From positions 186,001 through 250,000 of the forward strand of contig NZ_OZ257250.1 of the NCBI RefSeq assembly GCF_965279545.1: a stretch of 64,000 nucleotides of DNA, read 5' to 3'. Position 1 is the first letter of the stretch. Each line of letters starts with the position of its first letter. The position numbers and the translations under genes are program-made. This document shows, in pieces, positions 42,169 to 50,358 of this stretch. This stretch comes from Methylibium sp965279545 (GTDB taxonomy: Bacteria > Pseudomonadota > Gammaproteobacteria > Burkholderiales > Burkholderiaceae_C). The notes under the pieces are model-generated. The model had not been told where the DNA came from and ran no database searches. It saw nothing but the letters and a program-made list of their open reading frames with translations.

Positions 42169-45100
42169 CGTCAATCTTGGAGCGAGACGTGACGGCGCTT
42201 GAGCAGCGCTACAGCGCCGCCGAGGGCTGGCTCTACATGACCGGCATGCAGGCGCTCGTGCGCCTGCCGCTGCAGCAGCGCTTGCGCGACACGGCCCAAG
42301 GTCTGAACACCGGCGGCTACATCTCGGGCTACCGCGGCTCGCCCATGGGGCGCTACGACATGGAGTTGTGGGCGGCGGACAAGGCGCTAAAGGCCGCGAA
42401 CATCGTGTTCCGCGCAGGCCTCAACGAAGACCTGGCGGCCACTGCCATTTGGGGAGCACAGCACGTGGGCGGATTTCCCGGCGCCAAGGTCGACGGTGTG
42501 TTCGGCATCTGGTACGGCAAGGGCCCGGGCGTGGACCGCTCGGGCGACGTGCTGCGCCATGCCAACCTCGCCGGCACCTCGCCCAAGGGTGGCGTGCTCT
42601 GCCTGGCCGGTGACGACCACGGCGCCAAGAGTTCCACCGTGGCCAACTTCTCCGATCCCGTCTTCATGGCGGTGGGCATGCCGTTGCTGTACCCATCCAA
42701 CACCCAGGAACTGCTGGACTATGGGCTACACGGCATCGCGATGAGCCGCTTTTCCGGCTGTTGGGTGGGCATGAAGGTGGTGACAGACGTCGTCGAAGGC
42801 GGTGGCTCGGTCTACGTGGGCCCCGACGCGCCGAGCGTCGTCCTGCCCGAGGCGCCCAGCACGCCGCGGGACCCATTTGGTCGCGGGTACCACATCCGTG
42901 GCTTCGACATGCCGCTGCCGCAGGAAGACCGGCTCTACAACCACAAACTCGCCGCGGCCCTGGCCTATGCGCGGGCGAACGGGCTGAACCGCATCGTCGC
43001 CAGCCCCGAAGGCGCCCGCGTCGGCGTGATCGCGGCGGGCAAGGCCTGGCAGGACGTGCTGCAGGCGCTGGGGCAGCGCGCGCCGTCCGCGATTGAGCAC
43101 TCGGGGTTGCGGCTGCTGAAGATCGGCCTGGTGTGGCCGCTGGACCCGGAGATCGTCCGCGATTTCGCGCGGGGCCTGGACACCATTGTCGTCGTCGAAG
43201 AGAAGCGCCCCGTGCTGGAGGACCAGGTACGCGCCGCTCTCTACGGGCAGGCCAACGCGCCGCGCCTGGTGGGAAAGCACTTCGGTGGCGCCGTGTTCGA
43301 CGCCGGCTTCACCGAGGTCGCCTTCCCGAACAACGGCGAAATCTCGCCGGGTGCGGTGGCCAAGGTGTTGGCACGTGTTCCGGGCGGCGTGTCGGGAGTG
43401 GCGCCGCATGTACCGACCTGCATCGGAGAGGCTGGCGATGCTGCCGTCCCGAAGGTCCCGGGGCCGACACGCCTGCCGAGCTTCTGCTCGGGCTGTCCCC
43501 ACAACCGCTCCACCCGAGTACCCGAGGGCAGCCGGGCCCTGGCCGGCATCGGCTGCCACACGATGGCGATGTTGGTGAACCCCAGGCAGACCACCACCGT
43601 TTCGCACATGGGCGCCGAAGGCGTGATGTGGCTGGGGCAGCAGCCCTTCACCGCCGAACGCCACGTGTTCGCCAACATTGGCGACGGCACATTCGCGCAC
43701 TCGGGATTCCTTGCCGTGCGCCAGGCCATCGCCGCCAAGGTGCCCATCACCTACAAGCTGCTCTACAACGGCTTCGTTTCGATGACCGGTGGGCAGCCGG
43801 TCGAGGGCGAACTGAGCCCGCAGCAGATCCTGGCCGGCCTGGCGGCCGAGGGTGTGGGCAAGATGGCCGTCGTCACCGACGAGCCCGCGCGATACGACGG
43901 CGTTGCGCTGCCGCCGGGAGTGCCGGTTCATCACCGTCGGCACATGGACGTCGTGCAGCGCGAGTTCCGCGAGTACCCGGGCGTATCGGTCATCCTCTAC
44001 GACCAGCCCTGCGCCACGGAGCGCCGCCGCATGCGCAAGCGCGGCAAGTGGCCGGACCCGGACCGGCGCCTGTTCATCAACCCGGCCGTATGCGAGGGCT
44101 GCGGAGACTGCGGCACGGCCTCCAACTGCATGTCGGTCGAGCCGCTGGAAACCGAGTTTGGCCGCAAGCGCCGCATCAACCAGGCGAGTTGCAACAAGGA
44201 CTTCTCCTGCGTCGAGGGCTTCTGCCCCAGTTTCGTCACGGTGCAGGGCGCCAAGCCGCGGCGTGCCGCCATCGCACCACAGGCGGCTGCGCGTGCGGCG
44301 TGGGACGCGCCGCTGCCCGAGCCGCGCATCGAGATGCCGCAGCGCGCCTACAGCGTGCTCATCGGTGGCATCGGCGGCACCGGCGTGGTCACCATCGGCC
44401 AGACCGTGGCCATGGCCGCCCACCTGCAAGGGGCGCACAGCTCCAATCTCGATGTGACCGGCCTGGCGCAGAAGTACGGTGCGGTGAACTCCCACGTCCG
44501 CTTCGCGCCCGACCCCGCGCTGCTGCATGCCACGCGCATCGGCGACGGCGAAGCCGACCTGCTGATCGGCTGCGATCTCATCGTCGCCGCGTCGGACGAG
44601 TCGCTGTCCAAGCTGTCTGCCGCTCGGAGCCACGCGGTCGTCTGCACCGACGTCGTGCCGACGGCCGAGTTCGCGCGCAATCCGGACTGGCAGATCGACG
44701 CCGATGCGCTCCAGAGCCGGTTGACTGGGGTGCTAGGCGACCGCGCGCTGCTGCTGGACGCGCAGCGGCTGGCCACGGCGCTCGTCGGCGAGCCCATCGC
44801 GGTGAACATGTTCATGCTGGGCGTGGCCTGGCAGCGCGGGCTGCTGCCGCTGCGCAGGAACGCCATCGAGCGCGCCATCGAGTTGAACGACGTTGCCGTG
44901 CAGATGAACCTGGCGGCCTTCACCTGGGGCCGCCGAGCGGCGCACGACGCCCAGGCCGTGCAGCAGTTCATCCAGGGCATGCAGCCGGTCGTGGCGCAGG
45001 TAGTGTCCATCGTGCCGCGCCTGACACGCACAGTGGATCAACTGGTGAGCCAGCGCTCGGAGCATCTTCTGGCGCACACCGGCGAGGCGCTGGCGACGCG

Positions 45101-45686
45101 CTATCGCGTCCTGGTCAATCGGGTGCGGCAGACTGAGGCCGTACTTGGCCTGGGCGATGGCCTCACGCGGGCAGTCGCGCACAACTACCACCGCTTGCTC
45201 GCCGTGAAGGATGAGTGGGAAGTGGCGCGCCTGTACGCCGCTCCCGAATTTCGCGCCGCGCTCGATCAGGAATTCGAAGGCTCGCTGCGGCTGCGCTTTC
45301 ACATCGGAGCCTGGCCCTTTGCGCGGCACGACAAGCGCAGCGGCATGGTCGTCAAGGCCGAGGTTGGCCCTTGGGTGATGACGGCGTTCACGTGGATGGC
45401 GCGGTTGCGCGGTCTGCGGGGCAGTTGGCTCGATCCCTTCCGCTTCAGCACGGAGCGCGTGCTGGAGCGTCGACTGCTGGTGCAGTACGAGCAAGATCTC
45501 GAAGTCTGGCTCGCGGGGCTCAACCCCCGGACTCAAGAACTCGTCGTCAAGCTGGCCTCGCTGCCGCAGCGCATTCGCGGCTACGGGCACGTCAAAGAGA
45601 CGCAGGCGGCCGCCGCGGACACGCAGCGCGAACAGTGGATGAAGGAACTCGCTGCAACACGTACCGCCGCAGTGCAGGCCGCATGA
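42165..45686 (+). CDS. Fused indolepyruvate:ferredoxin oxidoreductase (IorA-IorB type)
   Basis: A 1173-residue fusion. Residues 1-400 form the pyrimidine and transketolase-like alpha region (GLNTGGYISGYRGSPMGRYD). The TPP site lies in IGCHTMAMLVNPRQTTTVSH and ANIGDGTFAHSGFLAVRQAI. A 4Fe-4S-like Cys cluster reads NPAVCEGCGDCGTASNCMSV then CNKDFSCVEGFCPSFV. The gamma (IorB) domain begins YSVLIGGIGGTGVVTIGQTV. These enzymes oxidatively decarboxylate aryl 2-oxo acids to acyl-CoA. With the adjacent 2-hydroxyacid-type dehydrogenase it could process a 2-hydroxy acid formed earlier in the pathway. Confidence 0.9.
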   Translation: MTSILERDVTALEQRYSAAEGWLYMTGMQALVRLPLQQRLRDTAQGLNTGGYISGYRGSPMGRYDMELWAADKALKAANIVFRAGLNEDLAATAIWGAQHVGGFPGAKVDGVFGIWYGKGPGVDRSGDVLRHANLAGTSPKGGVLCLAGDDHGAKSSTVANFSDPVFMAVGMPLLYPSNTQELLDYGLHGIAMSRFSGCWVGMKVVTDVVEGGGSVYVGPDAPSVVLPEAPSTPRDPFGRGYHIRGFDMPLPQEDRLYNHKLAAALAYARANGLNRIVASPEGARVGVIAAGKAWQDVLQALGQRAPSAIEHSGLRLLKIGLVWPLDPEIVRDFARGLDTIVVVEEKRPVLEDQVRAALYGQANAPRLVGKHFGGAVFDAGFTEVAFPNNGEISPGAVAKVLARVPGGVSGVAPHVPTCIGEAGDAAVPKVPGPTRLPSFCSGCPHNRSTRVPEGSRALAGIGCHTMAMLVNPRQTTTVSHMGAEGVMWLGQQPFTAERHVFANIGDGTFAHSGFLAVRQAIAAKVPITYKLLYNGFVSMTGGQPVEGELSPQQILAGLAAEGVGKMAVVTDEPARYDGVALPPGVPVHHRRHMDVVQREFREYPGVSVILYDQPCATERRRMRKRGKWPDPDRRLFINPAVCEGCGDCGTASNCMSVEPLETEFGRKRRINQASCNKDFSCVEGFCPSFVTVQGAKPRRAAIAPQAAARAAWDAPLPEPRIEMPQRAYSVLIGGIGGTGVVTIGQTVAMAAHLQGAHSSNLDVTGLAQKYGAVNSHVRFAPDPALLHATRIGDGEADLLIGCDLIVAASDESLSKLSAARSHAVVCTDVVPTAEFARNPDWQIDADALQSRLTGVLGDRALLLDAQRLATALVGEPIAVNMFMLGVAWQRGLLPLRRNAIERAIELNDVAVQMNLAAFTWGRRAAHDAQAVQQFIQGMQPVVAQVVSIVPRLTRTVDQLVSQRSEHLLAHTGEALATRYRVLVNRVRQTEAVLGLGDGLTRAVAHNYHRLLAVKDEWEVARLYAAPEFRAALDQEFEGSLRLRFHIGAWPFARHDKRSGMVVKAEVGPWVMTAFTWMARLRGLRGSWLDPFRFSTERVLERRLLVQYEQDLEVWLAGLNPRTQELVVKLASLPQRIRGYGHVKETQAAAADTQREQWMKELAATRTAAVQAA

Positions 45687-45732
45687 CCCGCAACTGCGCC
45701 CTCGGAAAGCCAGCCAAAGATCGAATTGAATC

Positions 45733-47130
45733 ATGGAACTGATCGACGAACTGCGGTCCATCGTGGGCCACAACGGGGTCCTCGACGCGGCGACGCTCTC
45801 CGAGCGGTCCGCAGGATTCATGCGGACCGACAAGCTGCAGGCCATGCTGCTCGTCCGACCGGCGAACACCGAGGAAGTGTCGCGCGTCATGCGCAGTTGC
45901 CATCGCCGCGGCATTCCCGTGGTCGCCCAAGGTGGGCTCACCGGGCTCGTTCACGGCGCCGACGCGGGGCCGGGCGAGGTGATCCTTTCGCTTGAGCGAA
46001 TGCGCGGCATCGGGCAGATCGACAGCGTGCAGCGCACGGCGGTCGTGCAGGCAGGCGTCACGCTGCAGGCGCTGCAGGAGGCCGTCGAAGCGCAAGACCT
46101 GGCGTTTCCGCTCGACCTTGGAGCGCGCGGCTCTGCGACGCTGGGCGGGATTGCGGCCACCAACGCAGGAGGCAACCGTGTACTTCGCTACGGGATGGCA
46201 CGCGAAATGATCCTTGGCCTGGAGGTTGTTCTGGCCGATGGCACCGTCGTCAGCGCCATGAACCATCTGCTCAAGAACAACACGGGCTACGACCTCAAGC
46301 ACTGGTTCATCGGCTCCGAAGGTACGTTGGGCGTGATCACGAGGCTTGTGCTGCGTCTGCGCGAGCGGCCGAAGTCCCAGGATGTCGCGCTGGTCGGTGC
46401 CCCCAGCTTCGAGGCCGTCACCCAGTTGCTGAAGCACATGGACGCCAGCCTGGGCGGCAAACTATCGGCCTTCGAGGTCATGTGGCCGGACTTCTATCAC
46501 CTCGTGACCACGCCACCAGCCAAGGGTCTGCCTCCCCTAAGTAGTGAGCACGCCTTCTACGTGCTGATCGAAAGCCAAGGTGCCGACGCAGTGGTCGACA
46601 CGGCCTGCTTCGCCGACGCACTGGGAGCGGCGATGGATCGCCAGTGGGTCGCGGACGCCGTGATCGCCCAGTCACAAGCCGAGCGCCACGCCTTGTGGGC
46701 ACTGCGCGACGATGTCGGCCAGGTCATGAATGGCGGCGCCCCGGTAGTGTTCGACATCTCGCTGCCCCTCAGCCGGATGCAGTCCTATACACAGCAGTTG
46801 GGCCAGTCGCTGCGCTGCGGCATCGGCGAGCACAAGCTGTGGCTCTTCGGGCACCTGGGAGATGGCAACCTGCACGTCATTGTCCAAGTCAAGCCGCAGG
46901 ACTACATGCGGCTGCGCCCACGCGTTGAGACCCTCGTGTACCAGCCCTTGGCGGAGATCGGCGGCTCAGTCTCGGCCGAGCATGGCATTGGGCTGGAGAA
47001 GAGACCCTGGCTGAGCGTCAGCCGCAGCCATACCGAAATCGAGCTGATGCGCCGACTTCGCGCGGCACTCGACCCGTGCGGGATGCTCAATGCAGGCAAA
47101 CTCATGGGCCGAGAGCCGGCGGCGAGTTGA
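45733..47130 (+). CDS. FAD-linked 2-hydroxyacid dehydrogenase (GlcD/D2HGDH type)
   Basis: The 465-residue protein has the PCMH FAD domain (GIPVVAQGGLTGLVHGADAG, FPLDLGARGSATLGGIAATN, AGGNRVLRYGMAREMILGLE) and the C-terminal cap with HLGDGNLHVIVQVKPQ and VSAEHGIGLEKRPWLSVSR. Family members oxidise glycolate, D-lactate or D-2-hydroxyglutarate to the 2-oxo acid. Located 46 bases after the ferredoxin oxidoreductase gene, it may supply that enzyme's 2-oxo acid. Last intact gene of the array. Confidence 0.88.
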   Translation: MELIDELRSIVGHNGVLDAATLSERSAGFMRTDKLQAMLLVRPANTEEVSRVMRSCHRRGIPVVAQGGLTGLVHGADAGPGEVILSLERMRGIGQIDSVQRTAVVQAGVTLQALQEAVEAQDLAFPLDLGARGSATLGGIAATNAGGNRVLRYGMAREMILGLEVVLADGTVVSAMNHLLKNNTGYDLKHWFIGSEGTLGVITRLVLRLRERPKSQDVALVGAPSFEAVTQLLKHMDASLGGKLSAFEVMWPDFYHLVTTPPAKGLPPLSSEHAFYVLIESQGADAVVDTACFADALGAAMDRQWVADAVIAQSQAERHALWALRDDVGQVMNGGAPVVFDISLPLSRMQSYTQQLGQSLRCGIGEHKLWLFGHLGDGNLHVIVQVKPQDYMRLRPRVETLVYQPLAEIGGSVSAEHGIGLEKRPWLSVSRSHTEIELMRRLRAALDPCGMLNAGKLMGREPAAS

Positions 47131-47290
47131 CAGTAGGCCGGCCCCGACTGCACGCACCCGCCAACTACGGTCCTCACCGGTGCCGGCAGGTACCGGTGCG
47201 ACGCTGCCGACTCGTCGGCGATCCTACCGTCTTGGTCGCAGAGTTGACTGCCGAGGCCTTTTTCAGGCCCAACGTGGCCGTCTGACCGCG

Positions 47291-47413
47291 ATACCTTGGC
47301 GCCGTCGAATGCCGCACTGGTGCGCGAGGTGGTCAAGATGTGCCACGACCATGGGCGGGTAGTCGCGGCCCGCACAGGCCCGCGAGTTGTTGGGCCTCGC
47401 GGCCAGCGCCTAG
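47291..47413 (+). pseudogene. 3' remnant of a BKACE-family gene
   Basis: In one frame the sequence reads LAPSNAALVREVVKMCHDHG then RVVA; after a single-base shift near 47370 it continues RPAQARELLGLAASA and stops. This is the C-terminus of beta-keto acid cleavage enzymes (GREVATPAQARELLGL type). The rest of the gene, about 250 codons, is absent. It sits 160 bases after the FAD dehydrogenase gene, so the array may once have ended in a BKACE gene. The flanking 47131-47290 is gene-free. Confidence 0.6.
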
Positions 47414-47438
47414 CGGAGCCGCGCGCGGCCGCCGGACG

Positions 47439-47822
47439 TCATGCAGAGATCATGGCCACGACATCAAAGCCGAGACGGTGCATGCACTCGCGCAAGATCA
47501 CGAGTGCCGCAACGACATTCCGCCCTGCGGGCAGCGCCGCCGTCGGAACAGGCATACCGAGCGAGCGGGACGCCAGCCGCTGAAACAGCGCTTCGACGGC
47601 GTCGCGGGTCAGCCGCATGCCAGGGGTTTCGAGGCCAGGCAAGGCCTGCAACAAGGCGTCGGCAGTCAGAAGATTGCCGCGGCCGGACCGCGCGAGGGGC
47701 GAGTCCGTCAAGGCGTCCTCTATGACATCGATCGCGCGTTCGAGTTCGGCCGGCGTCGGCGGCGCATGACGCAGCACATCGTCGACTAGGCTGCGCGGCC
47801 AGACGGGCAACGTGATCGTCAT
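47439..47822 (-). CDS. Hypothetical protein, end of YceI operon
   Basis: A 127-residue protein that I cannot assign. It is helical: LVDDVLRHAPPTPAELERAI, LLTADALLQALPGLETPGM and LPAGRNVVAALVILRECMHR. No signal peptide or membrane segment. It is the last of a minus-strand series that starts with the Tsx-like porin, 51 bases after the preceding unknown gene. Confidence 0.55.
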   Translation of the reverse strand: MTITLPVWPRSLVDDVLRHAPPTPAELERAIDVIEDALTDSPLARSGRGNLLTADALLQALPGLETPGMRLTRDAVEALFQRLASRSLGMPVPTAALPAGRNVVAALVILRECMHRLGFDVVAMISA

Positions 47823-47873
47823 TGCGGCGGGCTGACCGTGAGTTGAAGGTCGAAGGGGATTGCCGAACGCACA

Positions 47874-48260
47874 TTAGCGGGACAGTTCTTGCGCCAGTGC
47901 TTCAGCGATGGCTTTGGCGTCAGTGTCGCCGGTTGACACGACGGCGCGCCACTCACGGCTCAACTCCGCTGCTTCGGCCGTGCCGCACACCCACGCAGCG
48001 GCGCTGGGTTCCAAGCCCTCATGCTCCAAGATCAAGATGGCGGCGTCCAGCGTGTCGATACCAAGCTGAGGAACAAGCACGACGACGATCTCCACGCGGG
48101 TCTTCCATTGTTCGACCAGCGCCCCTAGCAACTGCATGTCCGAGCCGTAGACAAAGCATCGATCAGGCGGTCCCGAGAAGTCGGAAAGGTGCTCTAGCAC
48201 TTGATCGACCACCGGCTCCGCCAATCCGAAAAACACGGGAGTTCGCAAGAGCTTGGTCAT
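47874..48260 (-). CDS. Hypothetical Rossmann-like protein
   Basis: A 128-residue protein beginning MTKLLRTPVFFGLAEPVVDQ. It alternates strands and helices (DRCFVYGSDMQLLGALVEQW, VEIVVVLVPQLGIDTLDAAI, AAWVCGTAEAAELSREW), a pattern of a small flavodoxin-like or receiver-like fold. I see no active-site motif. The start at 48260 lies 22 bases after the XapX stop. Co-directional with YceI and XapX genes. Confidence 0.55.
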   Translation of the reverse strand: MTKLLRTPVFFGLAEPVVDQVLEHLSDFSGPPDRCFVYGSDMQLLGALVEQWKTRVEIVVVLVPQLGIDTLDAAILILEHEGLEPSAAAWVCGTAEAAELSREWRAVVSTGDTDAKAIAEALAQELSR

Positions 48261-48282
48261 CACCAAACCTACCGGTGGATCA

Positions 48283-48447
48283 CTATTGAAACAGGAGCTT
48301 GACAAGGTCCGGAAGCTGCTCGCCAACAAGCATCCCAAAAAGGCCGACCAGCGCGATCACCGGAGGGGCGGGCGAGCGAATGCTGAAGAGAGCGTAGATC
48401 ACGCCGACCAGGACACCGATAGCCAGAGAAGCAAGATAGGGTTTCAT
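48283..48447 (-). CDS. XapX-domain (DUF1427) small membrane protein
   Basis: A 54-residue protein starting MKPYLASLAIGVLVGVIYAL. Two membrane segments (LASLAIGVLVGVIYALF and APPVIALVGLFGMLVGEQL) and the phrase SIRSPAPPVIALVGLFGMLV identify the XapX family, whose members lie next to hydrolase or YceI-type genes and have unknown function. The frame is short and overlaps larger noise frames on both strands, but the family match is clear. It lies between YceI (98 bases upstream) and the Rossmann-like unknown. Confidence 0.85.
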   Translation of the reverse strand: MKPYLASLAIGVLVGVIYALFSIRSPAPPVIALVGLFGMLVGEQLPDLVKLLFQ

Positions 48448-48545
48448 CGAAAGTTCGGTGGATCAAGGGGCGCTCGTGCGCCAGATTGGGGATGCACTGC
48501 CGCCGGGTAGCTCTCGGCCCGAGGCGGCTGCGCCGCTGGGCGGCG

Positions 48546-49103
48546 TCAGGTGCTTAGCACGAACTTGAAACGCACCTGAATTTCGTTCGCGATGACGGAC
48601 GTGTCCTTCCACTCGCCGTCGCCAACTTTGTAGTCAAGGCGCTTGATCACAAACGCGCCGGTAGCCATGGTGTTCCTTCCCGAGGGCGACAGTCTCACGG
48701 GAATTGTCATGTCCCGGCTTGCCCCCTTTATCGTCAGACGTCCCGCAACCTCCAGTTGGTCTGGTGCGATAACTTTGACGGCACTGCTGACGAATGTCGC
48801 TTGCGGAAACGCCCTCACCGCGAGCCAATCGCGCTTCGTGGCCTCTTCGTCGAATTCCGACACGCCGAGCGACACGCTGCCCAAATCGATCGTCATCGAG
48901 ACGCGCGTAGCGGCTAGTGCGCTGGGATCGTAGTCGACTCGGGCATCGAAGCTGCGAAAGCGTCCTTGCAGTGGGGCCCCCATCTGCTGAAGCGTGAAGA
49001 GAATTTCACCTTGTTCGCGTAACAGCTTTGACTCTGCGTGCACCAAGGCGTTGCCAATCCAGCAGGCACCAAAGACCAGCAATTGAAATAGTCGGCGATT
49101 CAT
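48546..49103 (-). CDS. YceI-family protein (second copy)
   Basis: A 185-residue protein with a signal peptide (LFQLLVFGACWIGNALVHA) and the YceI lipocalin-like fold: ILFTLQQMGAPLQGRFRSFD, ATRVSMTIDLGSVSLGVSEF, FPQATFVSSAVKVIAPDQLE and VAGRLTIKGASRDMTIPVRL. YceI proteins bind isoprenoid-like ligands in the periplasm. Located 18 bases after the cytochrome b561 gene; the first copy lies on the other side. Confidence 0.88.
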   Translation of the reverse strand: MNRRLFQLLVFGACWIGNALVHAESKLLREQGEILFTLQQMGAPLQGRFRSFDARVDYDPSALAATRVSMTIDLGSVSLGVSEFDEEATKRDWLAVRAFPQATFVSSAVKVIAPDQLEVAGRLTIKGASRDMTIPVRLSPSGRNTMATGAFVIKRLDYKVGDGEWKDTSVIANEIQVRFKFVLST

Positions 49104-49121
49104 GGGCAGAGGGAAGATAGG

Positions 49122-49733
49122 TTAGCGGCCCGGCCATACGCGAAACAGCAAACCGTCGCGGTCAACAAAGTGGTGCTTGAGTGCTGCCGCCATGTGCAGA
49201 GACGCCAGGACAGTCAGCATCACAGCAGATTGGGCGTGCAGCGACTTGAACGACTGCGCGAGTACCGCATCGGCAGGAACCAGATCAGGTATCGGTATCC
49301 ACCCGAACCACACAATCGGCACGCCAGCAGCTGAGGAGTAGAACCAACCGGACAGCGGCACCACCAGCGAAAGCGCATACAACGCAACGTGTGTTACTCG
49401 TGCCGCACGGCGCTGCCAGATCCGCATCCCGGCAGCCGGCAGTGCTGTTTGGGTCAGCCGCCACACGAGGCGAATGACAGACGCCACGAGCACCATCGCG
49501 CCGACCCACTTGTGCCAGTTGTACAGCTTGACTCTCTTGATCGACAGTGGCAGGTCAACCATCAGGAAACCCGTCACCAGCAGCCCCACGATGGCGAGTG
49601 CCAGCAGCCAGTGCAACACAATCGTCGTCGTGTCGTAGCGCGTCCGGCCCCCAACGCCCTCTTGCGTGGCGCTCTGAGAGGCGACGTCATCGAAGCGCGC
49701 CCTCGCTTGTTCGGCGTTGGAGGAAGCGTCCAC
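49122..49733 (-). CDS. Cytochrome b561
   Basis: A 203-residue protein with four membrane helices. The first contains VLHWLLALAIVGLLVTGFLM with the heme-ligand His (VLHW); a second His sits in LYNWHKWVGAMVLVASVIRL, and further His residues in THVALYALSLVVPLSGWFY and LHAQSAVMLTVLASLHMAAA. It transfers electrons between quinol and an acceptor in the inner membrane. It lies between two YceI genes, an arrangement seen in many proteobacteria. Confidence 0.9.
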   Translation of the reverse strand: MDASSNAEQARARFDDVASQSATQEGVGGRTRYDTTTIVLHWLLALAIVGLLVTGFLMVDLPLSIKRVKLYNWHKWVGAMVLVASVIRLVWRLTQTALPAAGMRIWQRRAARVTHVALYALSLVVPLSGWFYSSAAGVPIVWFGWIPIPDLVPADAVLAQSFKSLHAQSAVMLTVLASLHMAAALKHHFVDRDGLLFRVWPGR

Positions 49734-49736
49734 GCC

Positions 49737-50309
49737 CTACTCCTTGACCGCCTCCAGCGAAATGGTGACCGTCACATCGTCGCCGACGTTTGGAGCATAG
49801 CGCCCCAGACCGAAGGCGGTGCGGGACATGATTGCCGTTGCCGTTCCGCCGATGCTCTCTCTGTTTTGCAGGAACCCGTGGGGTCCATGCTTAAACGAAG
49901 TGACGATGAAATTGACGCTCTGCGTGGCGCCGTGCATCGTCAAATCGCCCTGGATTGAAACAGGGCGATCGCCCTCGAACGTCACCAACGTCGATTTGAA
50001 GGTCGCCGTCGGATATTTCTCGACGTCGAAGAAGTCCGGGCCTCGCAGATGTTTGTTCAATGGCTCGATGCCACTGTCAATCGATGAGGCATCGATACTG
50101 AATTCCACAGTACCGGTCTTGGCCTCCCAGTCAATGGAGAATTTTCCAGACACCTTGTTGAAGCGTGCCATTTGGGTTGAGAAGCCAAAATGGTTGTACG
50201 TGAAGCGAGGAACCGAATGCTGCGGGTCGACGATGTATCCCTTTGGCGCGGCAACGGATGCAACAGGGAGCGCGATCGCAAGCACCGCTGCGGCGAAGTG
50301 TTTTTTCAT
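49737..50309 (-). CDS. YceI-family protein (first copy)
   Basis: A 190-residue protein with a signal peptide (AAAVLAIALPVASVAA) and a canonical YceI body: YIVDPQHSVPRFTYNHFGFS, TQMARFNKVSGKFSIDWEAK, DFFDVEKYPTATFKSTLVTF and GDLTMHGATQSVNFIVTSFK, with DDVTVTISLEAVKE at the end. It is closer to the family consensus than the downstream copy. Starts 49 bases after the Tsx-like gene and ends four bases before cytochrome b561. Confidence 0.92.
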   Translation of the reverse strand: MKKHFAAAVLAIALPVASVAAPKGYIVDPQHSVPRFTYNHFGFSTQMARFNKVSGKFSIDWEAKTGTVEFSIDASSIDSGIEPLNKHLRGPDFFDVEKYPTATFKSTLVTFEGDRPVSIQGDLTMHGATQSVNFIVTSFKHGPHGFLQNRESIGGTATAIMSRTAFGLGRYAPNVGDDVTVTISLEAVKE

Positions 50310-50358
50310 AAGTTCCTTCAGTTATTTGTCGTCAAACAGGTGATGTCTATGGTCTCAA

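Noticed and set aside
42726..45136. Long frames on both strands overlapping the ferredoxin oxidoreductase gene
   Set aside because: The 1173-residue frame has all motifs; the others are GC-driven shadows.
47165..47200. Inverted repeat around CACCGGT and ACCGGTG
   Set aside because: Seven-pair stem with a ten-base GC-rich loop and no T run; too weak to call a terminator.
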